From contig NC_009943.1 of NCBI RefSeq assembly GCF_000018405.1, forward strand, positions 3,103,001 through 3,167,000: DNA of 64,000 nucleotides, written 5' to 3'. This document shows positions 24,628 to 33,481 of this stretch, piece by piece; position 1 is the stretch's first letter, and each line of letters begins with the position of its first letter. A program made the position numbers and the translations under genes. This DNA comes from Desulfosudis oleivorans Hxd3. GTDB lineage: Bacteria > Desulfobacterota > Desulfobacteria > Desulfobacterales > Desulfosudaceae. A model generated the notes under the pieces. It was not told the origin of the DNA. It made no database searches and saw nothing but the letters and a program-made list of their open reading frames with translations.

Positions 24628-26778
24628 ATGCGAAAAGAACTCGGTGGTATTCTGATCCTGTTTCTGGTGGTACTGACCACGGTCAGCCTGCTGACCTTCA
24701 GCCCGGCCGACCCCTCCATCAATCACGCCCGGGGGCCGGGAGACATTCATAACTTCTTCGGCGTGCTGGGGGCCTACACCGCGGGGCTGCTGCTCTCCGG
24801 TTTCGGCCTGGGGGCCTTCTGGATTCCCTTTCTGCTGTTTCTTGCCGGCATGCGGGTGCTGGGCGGCAGGCCGGCCAAAACCATTCTGCCCATCGCCCTG
24901 GGCGGGCTGCTGCTGATTATCGCCACCGGCTGCCTGTTCGCCCTGCGGCAGGATATCTATTCCCTGATGGGCAGCCGGTTTCCCGCCGGCGGCATCACCG
25001 GCATTCCCTTAAAAGACCTGCTGGTAAGCTATGCCGGGCCGGCCGGGGGCGCCTTTATCGCCTTTCTGCTGTTCCTGACGGGCCTGATCATCGCCACCGG
25101 CTTCTCCCCGGTGCGCTTCGGCCGAAGGTGTTACGCCCTGGGCCGCCGCCTCTATGACGCCCTTCGCACGCGCTACATCATTCGGCGGGAAAGAAAACTG
25201 AAAGCGGAAAAACGGGCCGAAGTTCAGAAAAAACAGGCCCAGAAGCCCGAACGGGAAATTGTCATCAAGGCACCGGCGCCGGTGACGGCGGTTCCGCCGG
25301 TTCCCGCGCCCAAGCAGAAAGAGTTCGATTTCATGAGCCCGTCGGGCCCCTTTGACCTGCCGTCGGTCAAGTTTCTCACTGACCCGGACAAGCGACCCGC
25401 CTCCATGGATGACGACAGCCTGCACATGCAGGCCAAGCTGCTGGAAAAAAAGCTGGAAGACTTCGGCATCAGCGGTGAGGTCACCGAAATATCGCCCGGC
25501 CCGGTGGTCACCACCTTTGAATACCGGCCCGCGCCCGGTGTAAAGATCAACCGGATTGTCAACCTGTCCGACGACCTGGCCCTGGCCCTGCGGGCCATTT
25601 CCATTCGCATCGTGGCCCCCATTCCCGGCAAGTCGGTCATCGGTATCGAGATACCCAATGCCGAGCGGGAGGTGGTACGCATAAAAGAGATCATCGTCTC
25701 CCAGTCCTTTGAAAAATCAAAGTCCAGGCTCACCCTCTGCCTGGGAAAGGACATCGTGGGCGAGCCCGTGGCCGTGGAGATGGACAAGATGCCCCACCTG
25801 CTGGTGGCCGGCTCCACGGGCTCGGGCAAAAGCGTGGCCCTGAACACCATGATCTGCAGCCTGCTCTACAAGGCCCGGCCCGACGAGGTCAAGCTGCTGA
25901 TGATCGACCCCAAACGCATCGAGCTCTCCCTGTACGACGGCATTCCCCACCTGATCGCCCCGGTGGTGACCAACATGAAAAAGGCCACCAACGCCCTGAA
26001 CTGGGCCGTCCGGGAAATGGAGGAGCGGTATGAAAAACTGGCGTCAAAGCAAGTGCGCAACATCGCTCAGTACAACAAAAAGATAGAAAAGGAGAGCGAC
26101 CATCCCGACGATGAGAAGCTCCCCTACATCGTCATCATCATCGACGAGTTTGCCGACCTCATGGCCGTGGCCTCCCGGGATGTGGAGACCGCCCTGGCAA
26201 GGCTTGCCCAGATGGCCCGGGCCGCGGGCGTCCACCTGATCCTGGCCACCCAGCGGCCGTCGGTGAACGTGATCACCGGCGTGATCAAGGCCAACTTTCC
26301 CACCCGCATCTCCTTTCAGGTGTCGTCCAAGATCGACTCGCGCACCATTCTGGACACCAACGGCGCGGAAAGCCTGCTGGGCAGCGGCGACATGCTCTAC
26401 CTGCCGCCGGGCACAGGCAAGCTTCAGCGGATTCATGGCGCGTTTATCTCCGAAGACGAGGTCAATCGCATCATCGAATTCCTTAAAAAGCAGAAAGAGC
26501 CGGAGTTTGACGAAAGCGTGACCCTGGCGCCGCCGGCGGCTGAAGAAGCCGACGGAGACCTGGAGTTCGACGACCGGTACGACGAGGCCGTGGCCCTGGT
26601 GAGCCGAACCCGGCAAGCCTCCATCTCCATGATCCAGCGCCACCTGCGCATCGGCTACAACCGGGCCGCCCGCATTATTGAGGTAATGGAACAACAGGGC
26701 GTGGTGGGGCCTTCGGACGGGGTCAAACAACGGGAAGTACTGATTTCAAACCTTGAGGACATGGACGGCGGCAAATGA
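24628..26778 (+). CDS. ftsK: DNA translocase FtsK/SpoIIIE
   Basis: Septal, ATP-driven DNA pump that clears chromosome ends and activates dimer resolution. The 716 residues comprise four membrane helices in the first ~170, a short basic/proline linker (~190-240), and the RecA-like motor (~270-640) with Walker A GSTGSGKS near 394 and Walker B YIVIIIDEFADLM. The C-terminal winged-helix gamma domain (~645-716: ISMIQRHLRIGYNRAARIIE) reads polarity sequences. The linker is short compared with E. coli FtsK, as in SpoIIIE-type proteins. The next gene overlaps its stop as ATGA. Confidence 0.95.
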   Translation: MRKELGGILILFLVVLTTVSLLTFSPADPSINHARGPGDIHNFFGVLGAYTAGLLLSGFGLGAFWIPFLLFLAGMRVLGGRPAKTILPIALGGLLLIIATGCLFALRQDIYSLMGSRFPAGGITGIPLKDLLVSYAGPAGGAFIAFLLFLTGLIIATGFSPVRFGRRCYALGRRLYDALRTRYIIRRERKLKAEKRAEVQKKQAQKPEREIVIKAPAPVTAVPPVPAPKQKEFDFMSPSGPFDLPSVKFLTDPDKRPASMDDDSLHMQAKLLEKKLEDFGISGEVTEISPGPVVTTFEYRPAPGVKINRIVNLSDDLALALRAISIRIVAPIPGKSVIGIEIPNAEREVVRIKEIIVSQSFEKSKSRLTLCLGKDIVGEPVAVEMDKMPHLLVAGSTGSGKSVALNTMICSLLYKARPDEVKLLMIDPKRIELSLYDGIPHLIAPVVTNMKKATNALNWAVREMEERYEKLASKQVRNIAQYNKKIEKESDHPDDEKLPYIVIIIDEFADLMAVASRDVETALARLAQMARAAGVHLILATQRPSVNVITGVIKANFPTRISFQVSSKIDSRTILDTNGAESLLGSGDMLYLPPGTGKLQRIHGAFISEDEVNRIIEFLKKQKEPEFDESVTLAPPAAEEADGDLEFDDRYDEAVALVSRTRQASISMIQRHLRIGYNRAARIIEVMEQQGVVGPSDGVKQREVLISNLEDMDGGK

Positions 26779-27389
26779 GTTTTGATCCTGATGATTTAAA
26801 AAACATCAAAGGCTTTCTTGACAATGACGAGGCCCGGCACCTCTACGACATGGCGCTCTGGTCCAGCGTTGCCGGCCCCTGCCTGGAGGTGGGCAGCTAC
26901 TGCGGAAAATCGGCGGTATGCCTGGGGGCTGCCTGCCGGGAGAACAACGCCCTTCTTTTTTCCATCGACCACCACCGGGGTTCTGAAGAGCAGCAGCCCG
27001 GCGAAGAATATTTTGACCCCGCGCTTTTTGATCACCGGGCCGGACAGATCAACACCCTTCCCTTTTTTCTTTCAGCCATCGAAAAAGCCGGGCTTGCCGA
27101 CACTGTGGTGCCTATTGTATGCAGTTCGACCACGGCGGCAAAAGGATGGGCCACACCCCTTTCCCTGGTGTTCATTGACGGCGGCCACTCCCTTGAAACC
27201 GCCACCACCGACTACCGATGCTGGGCGCAACACATTATTCCCGGCGGTCTGCTGCTGATTCACGATATTTTTGAAAATCCCGATGAAGGGGGCCAGGCCC
27301 CGCACGAGGTCTACAAAATGGCCCTTTCCTCCGGCCTCTTTAATCCCCACTCCCGGGTAAAGACCCTGGGGGTGCTGCAACGGAAATGA
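26775..27389 (+). CDS. Class I SAM methyltransferase (Methyltransf_24-like)
   Basis: A 204-residue methyltransferase-fold protein. CLEVGSYCGKSAVCLG is motif I, SIDHHRG holds the ribose-binding acidic strand, and LVFIDGGHSLE followed by GGLLLIHDIF is the DxGHxxxxxxxD(I/V)xxW/L-like pattern of the CmcI/Methyltransf_24 group, which methylates small molecules or sugars. Its ATG overlaps the ftsK stop (ATGA) and its own stop overlaps the next ATG in the same way. The three genes are therefore translationally coupled, although ftsK is not an expected functional partner. Confidence 0.83.
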   Translation: MSFDPDDLKNIKGFLDNDEARHLYDMALWSSVAGPCLEVGSYCGKSAVCLGAACRENNALLFSIDHHRGSEEQQPGEEYFDPALFDHRAGQINTLPFFLSAIEKAGLADTVVPIVCSSTTAAKGWATPLSLVFIDGGHSLETATTDYRCWAQHIIPGGLLLIHDIFENPDEGGQAPHEVYKMALSSGLFNPHSRVKTLGVLQRK

Positions 27390-28861
27390 CCCCCGGCGCC
27401 GGTCCCCAAAAACAGTTTTCCAGTCTCTGGGTTTCAAAAACCCTTCCCCTTCTTCTTGTGACCGGAGCTTCTGTTCTGATGATTCTGTCGGCCCGCGGGG
27501 ATTTATGGCATGACGAAGTATGGTCCATACTTTTTGCCGAAAACGCGAGAACCCCTCTGGAACTGTTTTTTTTTAAACACGACAACAACCATCTGTTAAA
27601 CACGCTCTTTTTATATCTGGCCGGCAATCAGACGCACTTTATCGTTTATCGCCTGCTTTCCATCCTTTCAGGTATCGGCTCTTTTCTGCTGTTGGGCCAT
27701 ATCGCCCGAAAGCTCTGGGGGAACCGGGATGCGATACTGGCACTGGTACTTTGTGGATCTTCTTTTCAACTGATTCTCATGTTTTCCGAGGCCCGTGGAT
27801 ATGCGCCGGCCATCTTTTTCTCTCTACTGGCCTTTGCCTGCCTGCTACACGTTGGAGATCCGCTCAAGACGCTGACCCTGCTGCTGTTCTGGGCCGCGTG
27901 CGTGTTGGGAATCCTTGCCCATGCCACGTTTGTTATCATCTTCTTTGCGATGCTTTCTTATTCCCTGACTCTGTTCTCCGTGGCGCATAAACGGGGACAA
28001 AAACTCTACACACAAACTATCCGGCTGTTTTTCATCTACGGCCCACCCGCTATCTTCATGACAGTCCTGTACCTCTGGTTTTTTTCTCCAATGATGATCG
28101 GCGGCGGACCAGAAGTTTCAAAAGCGCAAAACATCCTGCAAAGCCTGTCCCTTCCTTTCGGCCATATATGGAAACCAAAAATTGCCGTTGTTGCCTTCAC
28201 TGTTACGGCTCTCATCATGGTCGCGGGGTGCTTTCTGCTTTTTCGGCAACAAAACCGGCTGTGGTCTTTTTTTGTCGCGTCATTGATCGCCATACCGGTA
28301 CTGATTGTGGGTATCACCCGTCCCTCTTACTTCTCCCCACGGTATCTCACCATCTGCCTGCCCTTTTTTTACCTGCTTACAGCCCGTCTTCTGGGCACAC
28401 TGGTCACCAGCGGCAAATGGAACAAATGGATGGCAATCTTTCTGGTGGCGCTCTTTATCGCCGGTAATGCACAGCCGATGGTTTCCCTGCTTTTAAACGG
28501 GCGCGGACATTACAAAGCCGCCCTGGAAGCCATTATCGAGCATTCAGACGGAGACAAAGTGGTAATCAGTGGTAATGATTATTATAAAATGATGCGACTG
28601 ATCTTGTTCTACCGCCGCTTTCTGCCCTCTTCTCCAGAGATTCAATATGCCAAACCTTCGGAATGGGAGCAGCAGCAGCCGGACTGGTTTATTACCTTCA
28701 GCTGGAGACCTGAAAAACAGCCGCTGCCGCTCATCGTCATGCCGTATATCGGCAGCTATGCTCTTTTTGGTGAATATCGATACAGCGGTTACGGGTCAGG
28801 ATGGCACTGGTTTCTCTATCAGAAAGCGCCCCCAAAAGAACAACCGGTGCCGGCCGGCTGA
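27386..28861 (+). CDS. GT-C-fold membrane glycosyltransferase (family 39-like)
   Basis: A 491-residue integral membrane protein with about ten hydrophobic helices. The first loop after helix 1 reads GDLWHDEVWS, with the acidic pair that GT-C enzymes of the ArnT/PMT type use to bind the polyprenyl-phosphate sugar donor. The C-terminal ~110 residues are soluble. It probably transfers a sugar from a lipid carrier to a periplasmic acceptor; the acceptor is unknown. ATGA overlap couples it to the upstream methyltransferase. Its stop abuts the stop of the convergent iron-sulfur protein gene, with no bases between. AT content is higher than in the neighbouring genes. Confidence 0.8.
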   Translation: MTPGAGPQKQFSSLWVSKTLPLLLVTGASVLMILSARGDLWHDEVWSILFAENARTPLELFFFKHDNNHLLNTLFLYLAGNQTHFIVYRLLSILSGIGSFLLLGHIARKLWGNRDAILALVLCGSSFQLILMFSEARGYAPAIFFSLLAFACLLHVGDPLKTLTLLLFWAACVLGILAHATFVIIFFAMLSYSLTLFSVAHKRGQKLYTQTIRLFFIYGPPAIFMTVLYLWFFSPMMIGGGPEVSKAQNILQSLSLPFGHIWKPKIAVVAFTVTALIMVAGCFLLFRQQNRLWSFFVASLIAIPVLIVGITRPSYFSPRYLTICLPFFYLLTARLLGTLVTSGKWNKWMAIFLVALFIAGNAQPMVSLLLNGRGHYKAALEAIIEHSDGDKVVISGNDYYKMMRLILFYRRFLPSSPEIQYAKPSEWEQQQPDWFITFSWRPEKQPLPLIVMPYIGSYALFGEYRYSGYGSGWHWFLYQKAPPKEQPVPAG

Positions 28862-29665
28862 TCAATGCGGCGAATTTTTCCGGTTTTCCGGAAAATGGGG
28901 GCATGCCTTGAGGCAGGCAAAACAGGAGACCCCGTAGCTGTCAAAAAAGCTTAAGGCAAACAGGTCCATCAGACCGGTCAGAAACCGGCTTTTTCCCACC
29001 GGCCAGCGGATGGCCGACAGCACCCAGCGTGGCGGCATCAGGGTGTGCTTTATGCAGTTGCCCATGCACTGCATCTTGTCGATGCCTTTTTCCGACAGGG
29101 CCCCCACCGGGCAGGCGTCCATGCACTTATGGCAGTTGTCCGGGCAGAGCTTTGGGAACTCGGCCGGGCCGGTGGCCGGCCAGTCCATGGTGGTGATCAA
29201 CCCGCCCAGGCGCAGAATGTTTCCCTTTTCCGGATGGATCAGCAGCGTGTTTTTGCCCATCTTGCCCAGGCCCGCTGCCACGGCCGCGTGCTTCAGGCTG
29301 ATCAGGCCCCGGGGTTCGCCGTTGTGAAACTTCAGCGGGCCATAAGAGGGGATGGGCAGGGCCGCGTGGCCGGCGGCCTCCAGCATCAGGCAGGCGGCGT
29401 TGGCCGCGTCATTGGTGGCCTGGTAGTAGGTGTGAAAGGCGGCCGTATAAAAAGAATAAAACCCGTTATTGCGCGGCGTCTGGAAAACTGACAGGGGCAG
29501 GGGCCTGGCCAGGATCACCACAGACCGGGCTTCAGGCAGCATATCCCCGGGCCGAAAACCCTCAGGCGCGGTTTGGTTAAGCAGGTCCGCACTGGCAACG
29601 CCGAAAACAGGAATCCCCCTTTTTTCCAGAAGCGCCTGGATGTCATTGATGACGGTATTGGCCAT
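28862..29665 (-). CDS. Epoxyqueuosine-reductase-like iron-sulfur protein
   Basis: A 267-residue protein related to the QueG-type reductase/4Fe-4S family. The N-terminal ~170 residues carry the shared scaffold (GFRPGDMLPEARSVVILARP, GKMGKNTLLIHPEKGN) and the C-terminal part a ferredoxin-like cluster region CPDNCHKCMDACP, then CMGNC and CFACLKACP. The length is less than QueG (~370), so a true tRNA-modifying role is not assured; many anaerobes have such paralogues of unknown function. AGGAG six bases before the ATG at 29665 fixes the start; the frame extends upstream through a hexamer tract. Confidence 0.8.
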   Translation of the reverse strand: MANTVINDIQALLEKRGIPVFGVASADLLNQTAPEGFRPGDMLPEARSVVILARPLPLSVFQTPRNNGFYSFYTAAFHTYYQATNDAANAACLMLEAAGHAALPIPSYGPLKFHNGEPRGLISLKHAAVAAGLGKMGKNTLLIHPEKGNILRLGGLITTMDWPATGPAEFPKLCPDNCHKCMDACPVGALSEKGIDKMQCMGNCIKHTLMPPRWVLSAIRWPVGKSRFLTGLMDLFALSFFDSYGVSCFACLKACPHFPENRKNSPH

Positions 29666-29724
29666 GGATGTCTCCTGTGGGTGAAAAACAAAGGTGTTTA
29701 AAAATTTGTGCGAGACGGGGATTT

Positions 29725-29760
29725 CCGATGCCGATCCCGATCCCGATAGCGATCCCGATT
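29725..29760. repeat. Hexanucleotide tract (locus e)
   Basis: CCGATG/CCGATC/CCGATC/CCGATA/GCGATC hexamers 60 bases upstream of the iron-sulfur protein start and just past the thioesterase stop. Confidence 0.75.
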
Positions 29761-29774
29761 TTGATACAATATGG

Positions 29775-30503
29775 TCAGGCCAGAACGATGTCGCCGCAGG
29801 CATAGACTCCTGACGCGTCAAAAAAGGTGTAGGCGCAGGCCCCGTTTTCCCGCCGGGCCAGGCCGGCCTGAATGCGCTTCACCTGCCGGCCGATCTCCCG
29901 GTTGTACTGAATGGCAACCGTGCGGACCCCGAAGGTGTCTCCCACCTGGTTTCCGAGCAGGGTGTCCAGGTAGTCAAAATAGACAGCGTTGTTCACATGG
30001 CCCAGCATATCATAATCCGAACGCCGGGTGATGATCTCCATGCTCTCTTCGGGCACCAGGTTCTTGTTCGGCTTCCATGCCTCGATGTCCCGGTCCAGGG
30101 CCATGGCCGGCACCACGCCGTAAAGGTCGTCGGTCTCTTTGGGCACCTTGACCACCTTGCGCCGGGCCAGGTCCAAAAACAACCAGGAGCTGGCCGCCGT
30201 GGCCACCCTCTCCTTTCCCGCCAGAATTTCATACTCCCGGTAGGACTTGAACCCCCGGATGCCCCGGTGCCAGGTGTTCACCGTGACAGTTTCGCCATAT
30301 AACGGATAACGGGCAAGATCAAGAATGACCTTGTTTAAAATCCAGGCATAACCGGCGGCAATGATCACCCGGGTATCCCGATCGGCCTCGTGCACATGGT
30401 CCAGTGCCGCGTTCTGCAGAATGCGCATCAGGGCGTCCAGCTTGATCCGGCCGTCGGTGGCGGTCTGAAAATAGTCGATTTTCCGGGTCTGCTGAAATGT
30501 CAT
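29775..30503 (-). CDS. Acyl-ACP thioesterase family protein
   Basis: A 242-residue double-hotdog-fold thioesterase, which would release fatty acids from acyl-ACP or acyl-CoA in the cytoplasm. Residues 1-130 form the first hotdog (DYFQTATDGRIKLDALMRILQNAA..H, TVNTWHRGIRGFKSYREYEI) and SDYDMLGHVNNAVYFDYL is the second-half hotdog helix with the conserved Asp and Asn-His region. The length and two-domain layout fit bacterial FatA/FatB-like enzymes. I chose the ATG at 30503 because the upstream frame runs through hexanucleotide repeats. The nearby dehydratase and FadR-like regulator suggest fatty-acid metabolism, but they are not in one operon. Confidence 0.85.
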   Translation of the reverse strand: MTFQQTRKIDYFQTATDGRIKLDALMRILQNAALDHVHEADRDTRVIIAAGYAWILNKVILDLARYPLYGETVTVNTWHRGIRGFKSYREYEILAGKERVATAASSWLFLDLARRKVVKVPKETDDLYGVVPAMALDRDIEAWKPNKNLVPEESMEIITRRSDYDMLGHVNNAVYFDYLDTLLGNQVGDTFGVRTVAIQYNREIGRQVKRIQAGLARRENGACAYTFFDASGVYACGDIVLA

Positions 30504-30527
30504 ATGCGTCTCTTGCCTTCCATTTAA

Positions 30528-30603
30528 ATCGGTATCGCTATCGGGATCGGTATCGACATGCTTTATTCCTGATTGTAATTCGATTGCGAACCCGATCCCG
30601 ATG
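30528..30603. repeat. Hexanucleotide tract (locus f)
   Basis: ATCGGT/ATCGCT/ATCGGG/ATCGGT/ATCGAC hexamers at 30528-30556 and a shorter set (CGAACC, CGATCC, CGATGT) at 30581-30603, directly upstream of the thioesterase gene. Confidence 0.7.
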
Positions 30604-30667
30604 TCAAAGTGCCGATCAGATTTAACTGGATGCCGGGTCGGAGAGACTGTGTCGTAATTCATTTTTT

Positions 30668-30757
30668 GTCATTGCGAGGAGCAAAGCGACGAAGCAATCT
30701 CTTGCTAAGCCCTTATCAGTTGGACGTTCAAGATTGCTTCGCTTCGCTCGCAATGAC
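30668..30757. repeat. GTCATTGCGAGGAG palindromic repeat, full copy
   Basis: Left arm GTCATTGCGAGGAGCAAAGC..GAAGCAATCT and right arm AGATTGCTTCGCTTCGCTCG-CAATGAC pair as a long imperfect hairpin between the thioesterase and cysteine-rich genes. Confidence 0.75.
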
Positions 30758-30772
30758 TAAATATTGTTTTTT

Positions 30773-31090
30773 TTAAATTATGACACAGTCCTCAGGGTCC
30801 GGCATGTCGGATGGGGCACCGGTCTTTTTCAAAGTAGCCAGAATATCGCGAGCCGTTTTTTCATCGGTCACCGGCACAATCCGGGCATTGCCAAACGCCG
30901 TTTCATCAACACAGGCGCAGGTGCATCCGCACACCGCCACCACGACATCCGGCTGCCCGTCATCAGTCACCGTAAACGCTTCGTCCGCCTTCAGGCGCCG
31001 CCGGATATCTTCCGCCGTTGCCACCCGGTCATACCCGGCGTTGCACCCGCCGCAAAACACGACGCGGACGGATTGGGCCTTACTGGTCAT
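30773..31090 (-). CDS. Small cysteine-rich protein coupled to the dehydratase gene
   Basis: A 105-residue protein with eight cysteines in three groups: VFCGGCNAGYDR at the N terminus, VAVCGCTCACVDE in the middle and a single Cys four residues from the end. CGGCN followed by YDR looks like a metal- or cluster-binding motif, but I cannot name a family. It starts inside the last codons of the dehydratase gene (11-base overlap), so expression is coupled. A plausible role is electron transfer, cluster supply or activation for that oxygen-sensitive enzyme; this is inference from position only. Confidence 0.72.
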   Translation of the reverse strand: MTSKAQSVRVVFCGGCNAGYDRVATAEDIRRRLKADEAFTVTDDGQPDVVVAVCGCTCACVDETAFGNARIVPVTDEKTARDILATLKKTGAPSDMPDPEDCVII

Positions 31091-32534
31091 TGTCCTTGAT
31101 ACCACAGAGGGCTTTGGCCTTTTTCTTTTTCTCCTCCATGTTGGCCAGCCGGGAGATCATGATCCGCTGGGCCTGGGGAGATCCCGCGCCGTGCATGGAT
31201 TCGGTGAGGTAGCCCACCGCCGCCGTTCCCAGGGTGATATTTTCAATCAGCCGCAGGATACGGGCCCGGTTTTCGGGCAAAACCCCGTCCCGTGTCTGAA
31301 AATACTTTTTCAGCACCGGCCCGGTTTCGGGATCGTTAAAATCCTGCTCGGATGGCAGGGTCACCATCAGGCCGCCGGCAATATCCTGGGCCAGCCGGGA
31401 AAGCTCGTAGGGAAACCGGGTCACGTTCTGCTTGAATACGTTGGCCAGCAGGTTGTTCACGTAATAAGTCCCGCTGGGCTCTTTGTGGCCGGTGGCGGCG
31501 CAGGCCAGAGACCCGCAGAACAGGGACTCGTTCAAATGGTTCATCTCAACGATCTTGTCCTTGATGTGATGGGCCTTTTCCGCGCCGTTGTACTCGGCAA
31601 TGGTCTGGGACGCGCCGATGAGCACGTCCCCCACCCCTACCTTGCAGGCATAGCTCTGGCGGTGGTAGGAGGCAAACCGCTCCACCAGGTGGCCGGCAAA
31701 CTCGAATTCTTTGAGCATGAAAATGCGGTCGTTGGGCACGAACACATCGTCAAACACTACCAGGGCCTCGTGCCCCCCGAAAAAGGGGTTGCCCCGGTCG
31801 ATGGTGCCCATCTCCAGCTTGCGGGTGTCGCAGGACTGGCGGCCCATGATGTAGGTGATGCCCTCGGCGTCACTGGGCAGGGCAAAAGAGACCGCGTAGT
31901 CTTTGTCCTCCTCCCGCATGGAAATGGTGGGCATGACAATAACCTCGTGGGAGTTTACGGCCCCGGTCTGGTGGGCCTTGGCGCCCCTCACCACGATACC
32001 GTCGGGTTTGACCTCCACCACGCGGAGGTAGAGGTCCGGGTCTTTCTGTTTATGCGGCGGCAGGGACCGGTCTCCTTTGGGGTCGGTCATGGCGCCGTCG
32101 CAGGTCAGGTCGTTTTCCTGCACGTATTCAAGGTAGCGGATAAACCGCTTGTTGTATTCCGTGCCGTATTTGGCGTCGATGTCAAAGGTGGTCATGGAAA
32201 GGGCGTTGAGCGAGTCCATGCCCACGCACCGTTGAAAGCAGCAGCCCGTGGCCCCGCCCAGGAGCCGGCCCATGCGGGTCTTTTTTACCAGATCGTCGGT
32301 GCTCTGGTGAATATGGGTAAACCGGTTGATCTTTTTGCCGGTCAGGTGGGAGGTGGCCGTCATGATGGCCTCGTGCTCGGGCCGGTGGGCCAGTTCATAG
32401 GTCTTGGCCACGGCGTTCATGGACGGGCGGATGATGGGATGGTCCACCACGTTGGAAACCTTTTGGCCGAACATGTAAACCTTGAGATTAAGCTTGCGAA
32501 GAGAAGCCTCATAGGCTTCGGCGGTCATCATCAT
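31080..32534 (-). CDS. abfD: 4-hydroxybutyryl-CoA dehydratase / vinylacetyl-CoA isomerase family protein
   Basis: [4Fe-4S]- and FAD-containing dehydratase that converts 4-hydroxybutyryl-CoA to crotonyl-CoA by a ketyl-radical route. The 484 residues match the Clostridium aminobutyricum enzyme closely from memory: Arg90, Cys99, Gln101 and Cys103 (LLGGATGCCFQRCVG) and Thr190 fall at the same numbers, AKAHQTGAVNSHE and TESMHGAGSPQAQRI are conserved, and His291/Cys297 (HRQSYACK) supply the remaining cluster ligands. The His-to-Cys spacing is one residue shorter than the H292/C299 pair of the clostridial enzyme, so substrate or activity may differ. A cysteine-rich gene overlaps its 3' end. No CoA-transferase or 4-hydroxybutyrate dehydrogenase is adjacent. 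Confidence 0.87.
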   Translation of the reverse strand: MMMTAEAYEASLRKLNLKVYMFGQKVSNVVDHPIIRPSMNAVAKTYELAHRPEHEAIMTATSHLTGKKINRFTHIHQSTDDLVKKTRMGRLLGGATGCCFQRCVGMDSLNALSMTTFDIDAKYGTEYNKRFIRYLEYVQENDLTCDGAMTDPKGDRSLPPHKQKDPDLYLRVVEVKPDGIVVRGAKAHQTGAVNSHEVIVMPTISMREEDKDYAVSFALPSDAEGITYIMGRQSCDTRKLEMGTIDRGNPFFGGHEALVVFDDVFVPNDRIFMLKEFEFAGHLVERFASYHRQSYACKVGVGDVLIGASQTIAEYNGAEKAHHIKDKIVEMNHLNESLFCGSLACAATGHKEPSGTYYVNNLLANVFKQNVTRFPYELSRLAQDIAGGLMVTLPSEQDFNDPETGPVLKKYFQTRDGVLPENRARILRLIENITLGTAAVGYLTESMHGAGSPQAQRIMISRLANMEEKKKKAKALCGIKDNDQ

Positions 32535-32662
32535 GGCGATATCCTCCGTCGTGAGAATTTGACCTGTTGAGTGGGCGCCAGCCCTGATGGCGGCTGGCAG
32601 ATGATATGTTACTTTATCTTACAATACAAAAATCGGCTTGAGAATCTCAAAAAATTAAATCT

Positions 32663-32755
32663 CACCGCAGAGACGCAAAGGACGCAAAGAAAAAGCTGAA
32701 CGCTGCGCGTAAAGCGAAAAACATACCCCTTTGCGGACTTTGCGCCTTTGCGGTG
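32663..32755. repeat. CACCGCAGAGACGCAAAG inverted-repeat element
   Basis: Left end CACCGCAGAGACGCAAAGGA and right end CTTTGCGCCTTTGCGGTG are inverted copies enclosing ~45 bp. A half copy is at 35200-35230. It occupies most of the gap upstream of the dehydratase gene's partner region and carries no gene. Confidence 0.65.
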
Positions 32756-32764
32756 CAAAAGGCG

Positions 32765-33481
32765 CTATACAGAATTCTTCTTCAGGTAAACCACCAGGCT
32801 CTTGCCCATCACCGGATTCAGCAGCCGGCTGGAAAAGCGGGTGATTTTCGGCCGCTTCATGATGTCCCAGGTCAGAAACCGGTGATAGAGATTGACGGCC
32901 ATGGAATCGGTACGCGTGGGCCCCACCAGGCACTTGAGCCACCAGTAGGGCGAGTGCAGGCTGTGGGCAAAATGGCTGGCCCAGGTTCTTGCGCCCAGGG
33001 ACTCCAGGCGACTAACCAGCTGGGTCTTGGCGTAGATACGCACATGGCCCTGGTTGGCATTGACATAATCGTCGGACAGCATCCAGCAGATGCGCTCGGG
33101 AAAATAGCGGGGCACACTGACCACCAGGTCCTTGCCCGGCTTGAGAACGCGCAGCAGCTCGGCCATGGCGTCCCGGTCCGCTGGAATGTGCTCCAGCACC
33201 TCGGAACAGATCACCACGTCAAAGGTGGCGTCGGCAAAGGGAAGCCGGGTGATGTCGGTCACGGACAGGCCCCAGCACCCCCCGCCGTGTTCGCCCAGCT
33301 GATCGTGAAAGTGCAGTTTCTCCCGGGCCACTGCCAGGGAATTAAAGTTCAGGTCCGCGCCCACCACGGTAACGCCCTTGAGCCGGTAGGCGGCACAGGT
33401 GTGACGGCCCTCGCCGCATCCGATGTCTAAAATCCTTGCGCCGGGTTTTACTTTAAGCCTGCTGAAGTCCGCGGTGACCAC
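32765..33481 (-). CDS. SAM-dependent methyltransferase, glycosyltransferase partner
   Basis: A 238-residue class I methyltransferase: motif I ILDIGCGEGRHTCAA, the acidic strand VVGADLNFNSLAVA, and the FDVVICSEVLEHI post-motif region typical of Methyltransf_11. The C-terminal ~60 residues are basic and may touch the membrane. The start is the GTG at 33481, preceded by GAGAGG at six bases, giving a 29-base overlap with the upstream glycosyltransferase gene. Close coupling suggests it methylates the glycan or lipid product of that enzyme. The frame upstream of the GTG is the glycosyltransferase read in another phase. Confidence 0.82.
   Translation of the reverse strand: MVTADFSRLKVKPGARILDIGCGEGRHTCAAYRLKGVTVVGADLNFNSLAVAREKLHFHDQLGEHGGGCWGLSVTDITRLPFADATFDVVICSEVLEHIPADRDAMAELLRVLKPGKDLVVSVPRYFPERICWMLSDDYVNANQGHVRIYAKTQLVSRLESLGARTWASHFAHSLHSPYWWLKCLVGPTRTDSMAVNLYHRFLTWDIMKRPKITRFSSRLLNPVMGKSLVVYLKKNSV

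Noticed and set aside
22869-24722. A 617-codon open frame antisense to RNase J
   Set aside because: It is the mirror frame of a GC-rich gene, has no ribosome site and shows no domain; RNase J motifs on the other strand are unambiguous. The same applies to long antisense frames over polA, rtcB, ettA, the dehydratase and the flavoprotein gene.
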